From the NCBI GenBank assembly GCA_036939355.1, contig JALLAP010001848.1, forward strand, positions 1 to 14,589: a stretch of DNA of 14,589 nt, read 5' to 3'. The first letter of the stretch is position 1. Every line of letters starts with the position of its first letter. Position numbers and translations under genes: made by a program. Source of the DNA: Thalassiosira profunda (Eukaryota > Bacillariophyta > Thalassiosirophyceae > Thalassiosirales > Thalassiosiraceae). Below, in pieces: positions 8,464 to 14,589 of this stretch. A model generated the notes under the pieces. The model was not told where the DNA came from, searched no databases, and was given only the letters and a program-made list of their open reading frames with translations.

Positions 8464-9922
8464 CTAATACAACGACACGTTGTGAATGTCGGGGAACGGA
8501 TATTGGAGGCAGATGTAATCCTGCTTCAGGTATCCTTCGACCAATTTGGACACGTCGCTGGGATGCAAGAGCACTTCTTTGTCCAGTCTCCGATCGTGCC
8601 GATTGAGGTGTGGTATGGATCTCTTCCGGTCCGGGTTGGTTTTGAGACCGAATTCTCTGACGAACCATTTCAGATCGTCGTCCAGGTTCTCGACGCGGAG
8701 GATGACGTCGACGGGCCGCTCCCATAGATCGAGGAACCACATTTGTGTGTGCGTGTGCCCCCAGATGGCGGACACGTTCCAACCGTTCGTTTCACTGATG
8801 TTGATCCACGAAGCAAATACGAAAGACGGAATGAGTGTAATACAAGCGCATGATATGCACATCACCTGCAACGAACGGTACAAACACTCACGAAGCCCGT
8901 TCCTTCGCCCGTCGGTACGTCTGGTCGCCCGTTTCGAGCACCAGATCGACATACCGCCCAAAGTTGTCGGCCTCCGACGCCCCGTCAACGACGATGCCCA
9001 TGTCTCGGAGCAGTTCCAGGCGACGGTTGCGTATCGTGCCCCATCCGGAGAGGAAGCGTTGTAGCGGCTCGCGGGCAACGGCAAAGCTCGCGACGCTGTC
9101 GTCCCGTATTGTGGGCCACTCTGATCGATTTTCGTTGTCGACGAGGAGCCTTTTGATCGTCGAACTTCCCGTCTTGGGAATTTCGACGTAGCGCACGGTG
9201 CCGTTGCGGGCGATGAGGTTTCTGCCGTATGGGACGCCCAGGGAGAGCTGGTCGGTTTTGCGGGCGCCGCCACCGTGTGCGTCGAAAAATTCGTACCCGC
9301 GCTCCTTGCGGTTTGCAATCATATCCTCTGCTGTCCATATTGCGGGGCTCTGGGTATTGTTGCCGCGGCGTCCATACACATCGATGCAGCGCTGGAGCAG
9401 TCGCGGGTCTTGCGGTCCACTGTTTGAGATCGCGACGATTGTTCCCGCTGCAGCGCCGGGTCTTTCGCCAATAGATGCCTCGGGATTTGCAACTTTTGGT
9501 GCAAACTTGTCACTGCCCCCCGCCGTTATCGTCGACACGCCTTCTTTGCTTTTGGAAGGGTTGTGGCCGACCCGGACGGACCCGACCCGGACGGACGCCT
9601 TCTTCTCCTTCTGATTTGCAGGGCTGGATTTCCCACCAATCGTTGCGCGGCCGACGACCACTGCAAGCGCCGCCAGCGATGCCAACAAGAGCGCTTTCCT
9701 CCGCGTCACGGCGGGCCGCGCTTTGTCGGGCTCGGGGTCACCGCCCCCGGCAGCAAAGGCGACGGCGCCGCGGCGCCGAACCGCCTCCGGGTTGCATCGG
9801 TGGCCGATCCGGGCGGATCCATGTGATGCGTCTGTAGATTTCTCTTGAACGCGCGGGCGGATCCATTGATGGGTGCGCAGATATTTCTCGAGCGGCGGCG
9901 CTTGCCCGCGCGCTGCGTCCAT
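8464..9922 (-). CDS. Type II membrane carbohydrate sulfotransferase (Sulfotransfer_2-like)
   Basis: Two exons (9922-8892 and 8794-8464, minus strand) join to give 453 residues. The ATG at 9922 is the only Met ahead of the membrane anchor. A long basic, low-complexity N-tail (1-73) precedes one helix at about 75-91 (KALLLASLAALAVVV), then a stem rich in Lys, Ser and Gly. The catalytic domain shows the 5'-phosphosulfate-binding loop VEIPKTGSSTIK (246-257) and the 3'-phosphate motif VAREPLQRFLSGW (282-294), which are the classical PAPS-binding elements. Exon 2 adds WGHTHTQMWFLDLW and VILRVENLDDD, which fit the H-x-x-x-Q and R-x-E-N-L segments of Golgi carbohydrate sulfotransferases. It would transfer sulfate from PAPS to a glycan or other secretory substrate in the Golgi; the acceptor is unknown. 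The N-tail and stem show small tandem duplications. A second sulfotransferase-like gene follows on the same strand. Confidence 0.75.
8795..8891 (-). other. Intron of the Sulfotransfer_2-like gene (97 bp)
   Basis: On the minus strand the donor is GTGAGT (starting at 8891) and the acceptor is CATCAG (ending at 8795). It is phase 2: TC + T gives Ser, and the joined protein reads ...YRRAKERAS-ETNGWNVSAIWGH. Retention gives an immediate TGA inside the donor. An alternative acceptor TTGCAG near 8865 would put a stop straight after the junction, so the chosen acceptor is preferred. Confidence 0.75.
9569..9598. repeat. 15-bp tandem duplication in the sulfotransferase stem
   Basis: Two adjacent 15-bp units (9569-9583, 9584-9598) share GACCCGGACGGAC and differ at the last bases. 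They encode SVRVG twice (about residues 110-119) in the stem next to the membrane anchor. The unit is a multiple of three, so the duplication is in frame. Confidence 0.85.
9811..9898. repeat. Diverged 44-bp tandem repeat in the N-terminal tail of the sulfotransferase
   Basis: Two units begin with the same 12 bases GGGCGGATCCAT at 9811 and 9855, and keep TGATG, AGAT and TTTCTC blocks afterwards. The 44-bp period is not a multiple of three, yet the frame stays open through both units. The encoded copies are therefore in different frames apart from chance similarity. Confidence 0.6.
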
Positions 9923-10286
9923 GCCGGCAGCGCAGAGCCGACCCGAAATCTTGCCCGCACGCTTGCAGCCGGAGAGGTTGGATCATCCGCTTTGGGAGGG
10001 GCAGCCTTGCCACAAGTCGGGAGAGAAGCCCCAAGATTTGGTATGAGTAAGTACTAATTCCTCTGTATTTTCTACGTAGGAATTGACCTCAGCCTGCCCC
10101 CGCCCCCGCCCCCTCAACACGCAAAACCACACATCAAAAACATCAAACAACATCACCTTCGCCGGCCCGACATCCTCCTCTCTGCCCTCGCTCCCCCCAG
10201 TCATCGAAATTTGCGGAGATAGCACGATATCCTTCGCTCCCTGGTGCTGTTGCGTTGTCATTCAAGTCGAGCTCGCATTCGACAAT
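9923..10286. promoter_or_regulatory. Divergent intergenic region between the sulfotransferase and the ubiquitin-like/2OG oxygenase gene
   Basis: 364 bp between divergent ATGs. It contains a run of three C5 tracts (10097-10113, CCCCCGCCCCCGCCCCC), a tandem GC-box-like element that is G-rich on the minus strand. A CA/A-rich stretch follows (10114-10160). A frame in phase with the ubiquitin-like ORF is open from 10083 but has no ATG before 10287. The region probably contains both promoters and 5' UTRs; that is inferred from orientation. Confidence 0.45.
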
Positions 10287-11344
10287 ATGCGCATCACAAT
10301 TAGAAGCCAGATGGGCGAGAGATACTTTGTCCAAGCCCGGGCAAACGAATCCATTGAGGACATCAGGCTCAAGCTCGTAGACGTGCTTGGTATTCCCTAT
10401 CCCAATCAGCGATTGATGATTGATGGAGAGCGTCTCGAGGCCGGCACCTTGGCGAATTATGATATCCAAGAAGGCGATGAGCTGGACATTATTTACAGCA
10501 TGACAGGCATGATATCTACCTTCACCTCAAACGACACGGCTAGCCCTCTGATTGCATATCTGATGCTGACTGAAGAGGAACGGGCGGATGCCCCTGTGCC
10601 ACTCGAGCAGTTGCGCCGCAAATCGAAGATGACGGACGCGGGGAGGAATATGACCTACCATTACGACGAAAGCCCCAATATCCTGCACCAATCGCAGCTC
10701 GAGCTTTTCTGCCAGTTGCTCGATTTCATGTGGGATAGGGCAACCGAAACGGTGGATATGCGCTTGACGCTGACGGAGGACCAGCTGCTGGCGGTGAGTC
10801 CAAAACCGCGACGAAGTAAATGCACGTCGTGAAATTGATTTTCTTACAATATCTCTCTCGCATGTGATAGATGCTGGCATCGTTGGACAACTCCGTGCCG
10901 ACAGGATACAAAGCGGCAAATGTCGCCCGGAGATTCGCCTCCTTGTTTCGCGCAGTACCCTGCAGCCATCGGCGCGAGGGTACCAAACACAAAGTGGCCC
11001 TTCGGATGACCCGCGGCCCCACCAACTCGTGCATCGATTTCCACTGCGACGGGGGATACGCCACGTCCACCACGCAGATTCCGCTCAATCCAATATCGGA
11101 ATACGAGGGAGGCAAACTTTACTTCTTTGTGAATGATCGACTGCAGGGCGTTCCCCGGCCGCCCGGATCAGTTGTCTCGCATCCGCCCAAAGTGTTGCAT
11201 GGCGTGGCGAGCGTCACGTTGGGAACGAGGAAGAGTTTGTTCATTGTGGATCACATGAACGGTCTCGGGGACGTTGGCGTGGTCGAAATGACCTCGAGCG
11301 ATGTCGTTTCCTTCTTGGCGCAACGAGCCTCCAGAAATGTTTGA
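10287..11344 (+). CDS. Ubiquitin-like domain fused to 2-oxoglutarate/Fe(II)-dependent oxygenase
   Basis: Two exons (10287-10793, 10871-11344) encode 326 residues. The ATG at 10287 aligns with Met1 of ubiquitin. Residues 1-75 follow the ubiquitin beta-grasp pattern: MRITIRSQMGERYFVQ, then SIEDIRLKLVDVLGIPYPNQ, RLMIDGERLEAGTLANYDIQ and EGDELDIIY. The domain lacks a C-terminal Gly-Gly, so it is a built-in ubiquitin-like domain and not a conjugatable modifier. A linker (MTGMISTFTSNDTASPLIAY and on to about 165) leads to a dioxygenase of the prolyl-4-hydroxylase-like fold. The iron ligands are FHCDGG (His227, Asp229) and the distal His279 in KVLHGV; Arg289 in GTRKSLFIVD is placed to bind 2-oxoglutarate. 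EGGKLYFF and PGSVVSHPP are also typical of this fold. It would hydroxylate a protein or small-molecule substrate using O2 and 2-oxoglutarate. No signal peptide or membrane helix is seen, suggesting a cytosolic or nuclear enzyme. The substrate is unknown. Confidence 0.78.
10794..10870 (+). other. Intron of the ubiquitin-like/2OG oxygenase gene (77 bp)
   Basis: Donor GTGAGT after GCG (Ala) and acceptor GATAG before ATGCTGGCATCG. It is phase 0. Splicing joins LTEDQLLA to MLASLDNSVPTGYKAANVA, linking the ubiquitin-like half to the oxygenase half; read-through stops at 10830-10832. Confidence 0.85.
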
Positions 11345-11438
11345 GACCTTTTTGCAATACAGTGAGCCCTCTCTAATCGCATGTGCTCCCCACCTCTCAC
11401 CTTGCTACTTGCACAACATTAGGGAGAGAGTTGGTGGT

Positions 11439-11466
11439 CACGTGTTCTCGCGTGACGGTCGTCACG
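11439..11466. promoter_or_regulatory. G-box and CGTGACG/CGTCACG inverted repeat upstream of the Rieske oxygenase
   Basis: A CACGTG hexamer (11439-11444) is followed by CGTGACG-GT-CGTCACG (11451-11466), a perfect 7-bp inverted repeat around a 2-bp spacer. Both contain cores bound by bZIP or bHLH factors in other eukaryotes. They lie 47-74 bp ahead of the ATG at 11513 and 95-122 bp after the stop of the previous gene. A pyrimidine-rich stretch (about 11468-11510) fills the rest up to the ATG. The regulatory role is inferred. Confidence 0.4.
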
Positions 11467-11512
11467 CTCCCCTTCCTTCTCCTTCTTCTTCGTCCATTCG
11501 TTCTTCTTCGTC

Positions 11513-13275
11513 ATGCTCACCCGCGCCCCCGCACTGGCCGCGGCCCTGCTGGCGCCCGCCGCCGTCGCCTTCGGCCCCTCCCCCGCGTCGACGTCGCCGC
11601 TCTTCCGCGCTCCGTCGGTTCTGCCGAGAGGGAGCCCATTCTTTGCGAGCGAGCTCCGCGCGGCGACGGCCGATGCTCGCATCGAGGCCGCGGCCGAGAC
11701 ACCGACGGCGGCGGACCCGGAATTCGACTGGCACAGGCAGTGGTATCCAATCGTGCCGGTGGAGTTCCTCGATCCGGAGAAGCCGCAAAGTTTCAAGCTC
11801 CTGAATATCGATTTGGTCGTCTGGAACGACGGCCACGTGGCCGCCGACGGCGACGGCGCGGGGGGCGGGACGTTCGGGTCGAAGAAGGACCGGGCCAAGG
11901 GCGCCACGCGCGCGGAGGGGCAGTACCGGGTATTTGAGGACAGCTGCCCCCACCGCAGGGCGCCGCTTTCGGAGGGGTGAGTTGGCCATTTTGCAAAGTG
12001 CACATGATATGTCCAAAACCAAATGCACTCTTCTCATCAACCGTATTCCTTTTTCAATGGGGACGCAGTCGGGTCGAGGACGACGGGACCCTCATGTGCT
12101 CGTATCACGCATGGCGGTGGGACGGCGGCGGCGACATTTGTGCCGTGCCGCAAGCGCAATCGGACGGCGAGTTCGATCGAATCCGTATGAATCCCAAATC
12201 GAATTGCAATTCCTTCCCGGCCAAGGTGGTCAACGGCGTCCTGTGGGTGTGGCCGATGGCGGGGTCGGACGCGCGGATCGAGGCGGAATTGGCGCCCGTG
12301 AACGTGATGCCATTGCCGCACGAGGAAGATGCGACCATCGACGACTCTCGCGTATTCGCCGGCAATTGGAACTTTCGCGAGCTCCCGTACGGACACGACT
12401 ACTTCCTGGAGAACGTCGTCGATCCGGCGCACGTGCCGAGCAGCCACCACAACGTCGTGGGGAACCGCTACCGGGATACGACCCCGCTGTTCGTGACCAC
12501 CTCCGCGCCGGTGACGAACGAGGGATTTGAGATCTCGGTGCGGCAGGGCTCCAACGATGAGTCCGTAGTGCCGTCCACGACGAAGTTTACGGCGCCGAGC
12601 CTCGTGCAGATCAAGGCACCGGTGGGGGAGGCAATCCAAATACTGGAGCTGTACTCGTCTCCCTCCCGGCCCGGCTTTTGCAACCACGTCGGACGGCAGG
12701 TGATCGTGAAGGGGTCATCCGGCGAAACGCCAACGATGCTCAAGGCGTTCATGACGCCCATGCCCAAATGGCTCAACCACGTCCTAGCCGGCCTCTTCCT
12801 GAATCAGGACGCGCTGTTTCTTCATGCGCAGGAGCGCATGCTGCACGACAAGGAGGAATACTCGACAACCATCGGAGAGGATGAGGAGCCGTACCATTAT
12901 TCCAAGGCGGTGCTGCCCATGACGACCGACAAGGGCGTGATCAACTTTCGGACCTGGCTGCGCAACAAGGCGGGTGGGCGCATCCCGTACCGGGACAACC
13001 CTTCGATGCCGCCAACGTCGCACGAGGTCGTCTTCGACATTTACAACAGTCACACGAAGCACTGCAAAAATTGCCTCGCGGCGCTGAAGAACCTCCGAAA
13101 GGCGCGGTTCGCCTCGTACGTTGCGGCGGCGGTCGTGGCGGCCCTCCGCCCGGCGCGGCTGGGGGCAGTGGGGAGCACGGTGCTCGCCGGCCTTCTCGGA
13201 GGGATGGGCCTGGGCCTCAATAAGCTCATTCGCATGATGTACCGATTGGAATACTCGCATGCGGAGAACGACTGA
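11513..13275 (+). CDS. Plastid-targeted Rieske oxygenase, pheophorbide a oxygenase/TIC55 group
   Basis: Two exons (11513-11976, 12069-13275) encode 556 residues. The N-terminus is a signal peptide (hydrophobic ALAAALLAPAAVAF) whose end, VAF-GPSP, resembles the ASAF-P cleavage motif of complex red plastids, followed by a Ser/Ala/Arg-rich transit-like stretch to about residue 50. The Rieske [2Fe-2S] ligands are C145-P-H147 and C165-x2-H168, with a 17-residue gap. The mononuclear iron site is N270-x2-D273-x2-H276-x4-H281 (ENVVDPAHVPSSHH), a hallmark of the PaO family. A CxxC pair lies at 487-490 and a hydrophobic C-terminal anchor at about 500-540, both typical of PaO, TIC55 and PTC52. Length is close to plant PaO (about 540). 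Family members oxidise chlorophyll breakdown or biosynthesis intermediates at plastid membranes using reduced ferredoxin; which substrate this one uses cannot be read from the sequence. A Gly/Asp-rich insert (about 108-137) precedes the Rieske motif. Confidence 0.85.
11977..12068 (+). other. Intron of the Rieske oxygenase gene (92 bp)
   Basis: Donor GTGAGT and acceptor CGCAG. It is phase 2: GG + T restores Gly155, giving CPHRRAPLSEG-RVEDDGTLMCSYH. The intron falls exactly between the two halves of the Rieske cluster motif, so only the spliced form can bind the iron-sulfur cluster. Confidence 0.9.
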
Positions 13276-13290
13276 GTGCGTGCACTCTAT

Positions 13291-13314
13291 ATGTGTGAGA
13301 GTTGACCCACACAT
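13291..13314 (+). other. Small inverted repeat in the 3' flank of the Rieske gene
   Basis: ATGTGTG (13291-13297) and CACACAT (13308-13314) are perfect complements around a 10-nt loop, 15 bp after the stop codon. It could form a hairpin in the 3' UTR. No role is evident. The rest of 13315-13500 shows nothing I can call. Confidence 0.4.
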
Positions 13315-13501
13315 CTCTGAATGAAAGAAAGAGAGGGTTGCAATGTACAGAGGCAGTTTTGCAACGCATCGAGCCCTTGTTTGGGCAGTACCTTTGATGA
13401 TAGCGGGTATCGTCGGAATAACAAGTGTTTCTAATACAACTCAATGGTACACCACAATTGGACACCTCCAATACCCTTCACACCTTCTGAGCACACCGGG
13501 C

Positions 13502-13738
13502 CTAGTCCTGCTCAATTTTGGCCGCCGCCGTCGTCTCCCATACACCTAGGATTTCACCCTCAAGCTCGTCGCAGGCGTCGATTTCTTTGAGCGTCCGCTC
13601 GACGGACGCCCGGAACAGCCGGAACTCCGACAGCTTGTCTTCCGCGGAACATTTGGCAGAGGCCGTTGTGGATTCTTCCTCGCTCGCCGTCGAGGCGGCG
13701 CCGGAGCCGACGCTGGAATTGCTCGTGTCTTCGTCCAT
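13502..13738 (-). CDS. Small acidic hypothetical protein
   Basis: 78 residues from an ATG at 13738 in a good context (CGCAAATGGAC, A at -3 and G at +4). I do not recognise the family. The first ~27 residues are Ser/Thr/Ala/Glu-rich and look disordered (MDEDTSNSSVGSG). Residues about 33-75 (CSAEDKLSEFRLFRASVERT onward) are charged with regularly spaced hydrophobic residues and could form an amphipathic or coiled-coil helix. Codons are mostly G/C-ending like those of the neighbours, which supports coding. There is no signal peptide or membrane segment. It is convergent with the Rieske gene, 226 bp between stops. It could also be the last exon of a longer minus-strand gene, or spurious. Confidence 0.45.
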   Translation of the reverse strand: MDEDTSNSSVGSGAASTASEEESTTASAKCSAEDKLSEFRLFRASVERTLKEIDACDELEGEILGVWETTAAAKIEQD

Positions 13739-13801
13739 TTGCGGACTTTGTTGGTGATGCTACGCTGGGGATGGCGTCCATCGAGAGCCATAAACAAGAC
13801 T

Positions 13802-13956
13802 TGTGCACGTCTTGTGCACAGATGTGCATCGACTTCTACACCATCCTTTGCAAAACGAGGCCGAGGAAGCACGCGGATCCTCAGCGAGTTCTCCCGCCCA
13901 ACCAAGAACCTACCAATGGAATTCAATCACACGAACAGGATGCACATCTATGCACA
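13802..13956. repeat. Phased TGTGCA motif cluster forming an imperfect inverted repeat
   Basis: TGTGCA occurs at 13802, 13813 and 13823, 10-11 bp apart, and in the opposite orientation (TGCACA) at 13941 and 13951, 10 bp apart. The segments 13813-13831 and 13938-13956 are reverse complements at 17 of 19 positions, separated by 106 bp. The cluster starts 64 bp upstream of the ATG of the small minus-strand ORF. Confidence 0.7.
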
Positions 13957-14220
13957 TGAGAAGTCAAAGAGGTGCTGAACATTTTGCCTCTCAATCAATC
14001 GTACCTACATACAACAAAGTGACTACTTCAGCGAAGTTGCATGAAGGGTCGCCGCGCGCGGTTTGGCAACCCCACTCATCTGCCCGGTGTGTTCCAGCTC
14101 GTCGCCCGGCTGGAGAAGCTCGCCCCTCCTCAAAGTTGGGCAGGCACGATCGATGGATTTTGCACCCGTCATTATCGGCGACCATAATGCCGCATCGTTA
14201 CCGAGGCCCCTGAAACCTGG

Positions 14221-14230
14221 CCAAATTTGG
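14221..14230. promoter_or_regulatory. CArG-box-like palindrome
   Basis: CCAAATTTGG fits the CC(A/T)6GG consensus bound by MADS-box factors and is perfectly palindromic. It lies 311 bp ahead of the truncated gene at the right edge. A single 10-bp match may be chance. Confidence 0.2.
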
Positions 14231-14540
14231 GCGAGAGGCGAGTATCATAAGTATCATTATGACAAATTGCGCCGTTGTGTCGTAGTACCGCTTTCTTAGG
14301 CGGGCTCAAAGTTGGAGGCTCTTCTTGGCTCGGCCCCTTCTTCCGGTCGAAATTGGAAGGGGCGGGCATGCACCTTGCTGCTGCGCGCCAACCGCTTGAA
14401 AACTGCGATGCTTTGGCTCTTTTGCAGCGCCATTCTAGAGCAAAGCGACAGCGACAGAGCCTCAATTCCCCTTGCCGATTTCACTTTTATCGGCTGGAGT
14501 TGCAATTGACATCAATCGTTGCACGATAACCGAGCGAACG

Positions 14541-14589
14541 ATGAAGCTCCACCTCGCCCTCGCCGCCGCCCTGGCCGCCCCCGAGGCCG
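14541..14589 (+). CDS. 5' end of a secretory or plastid-targeted protein gene (truncated)
   Basis: An ATG at 14541 with A at -3 opens a frame to the window edge: MKLHLALAAALAAPEA. A positively charged residue followed by a Leu/Ala hydrophobic core is the start of a signal peptide, so the product enters the secretory pathway or, if followed by a transit peptide, the plastid. Only 16 codons are visible and the function cannot be told. Confidence 0.55.
   Translation, partial: MKLHLALAAALAAPEA

Larger units (their letters stand above)
13739..14540. other. 802-bp intergenic region
   Basis: No convincing gene is seen here. The region is less GC-biased than the genes, and the short frames in it lack codon bias or recognisable motifs. 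It holds the TGTGCA cluster at 13802-13956, a perfect CCAAATTTGG palindrome at 14221-14230, two GTATCAT copies 9 bp apart (14242, 14251) and an 11-bp direct repeat CTCAAAGTTGG (14129 and 14305). It probably contains the upstream region of the small minus-strand ORF on the left and of the truncated plus-strand gene on the right. Confidence 0.5.

Noticed and set aside
7202..8467. 421-residue open frame on the plus strand
   Set aside because: It is antisense to the two-domain sulfotransferase-like gene, shows no recognisable domain, and is explained by GC-rich codon bias leaving the opposite strand open.
10047..10079. GTAAGTACTAAT...TTTTCTACGTAG, an intron-like segment with donor, branch-like site and acceptor, preceded by an ATG at 10043
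   Set aside because: It would be only 33 nt, far shorter than the other introns (68-97 bp), and joining the ATG across it gives a frame that does not match the ubiquitin-like ORF and ends soon. It could still be a chance match in the 5' UTR.
14129..14315. 11-bp direct repeat CTCAAAGTTGG
   Set aside because: Two short copies 176 bp apart with no flanking similarity or target-site structure. Not enough to call a mobile element.
14275..14529. 84-residue open frame on the plus strand ahead of the truncated right-edge gene
   Set aside because: It starts at a non-ATG codon, its composition is unlike the neighbours, and it has no motif. It lies in the probable promoter of the gene starting at 14541.
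1..14589. Mobile elements, CRISPR arrays, rRNA or tRNA genes, viral genes
   Set aside because: I looked on both strands and saw no transposase, integrase or reverse transcriptase motifs, no long terminal or regularly spaced repeats, and no structural RNA signature.

Overview
The window is eukaryotic nuclear DNA, most likely from a photosynthetic protist with a secondary (red-derived) plastid such as a stramenopile alga. A diatom is possible, but the sequence does not settle the lineage. The evidence is short GT-AG introns (five found, 68-97 bp), no operons or ribosome-binding sites, reading frames that start at ATG and not at the upstream GTG/TTG codons, mitochondrial and Golgi-type N-termini, and a Rieske oxygenase whose N-terminus looks like a bipartite plastid-targeting signal (signal peptide ending in an A-F-G-P motif). 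The DNA is GC-rich and gene-dense.

Layout, left to right: (1) 3' end of a VIT/CCC1-type metal transporter gene (+, cut by the window edge); (2) a mitochondrial D-2-hydroxyglutarate dehydrogenase (-, single exon), convergent with gene 1; (3) a three-exon gene for a five-pass membrane protein of Tweety type (+), divergent from gene 2 across about 330 bp; (4) a two-domain type II membrane protein with a C-terminal sulfotransferase-like half (-), convergent with gene 3; (5) a two-exon Sulfotransfer_2-type carbohydrate sulfotransferase (-), in tandem with gene 4; (6) a two-exon fusion of a ubiquitin-like domain to a 2-oxoglutarate/Fe(II) oxygenase (+), divergent from gene 5 across about 365 bp; (7) a two-exon, plastid-targeted Rieske non-heme-iron oxygenase of the pheophorbide a oxygenase/TIC55 group (+); (8) a small acidic hypothetical protein (-); (9) about 800 bp of mostly non-coding DNA holding a cluster of TGTGCA motifs; (10) the first 16 codons of a secreted or organelle-targeted protein (+), cut by the right edge.

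The genes do not form a recognisable operon or cluster. Two small themes stand out. Genes 4 and 5 both look like Golgi sulfation enzymes and lie side by side. Several products depend on iron or 2-oxoglutarate: the VIT-type transporter, the 2OG oxygenase, the Rieske oxygenase, and D2HGDH, which makes 2-oxoglutarate. In a eukaryote this may be coincidence. The most unusual items are the ubiquitin-like/2OG-oxygenase fusion, an alga-type Tweety homologue with greatly expanded loops, and the helically phased inverted TGTGCA motif cluster.
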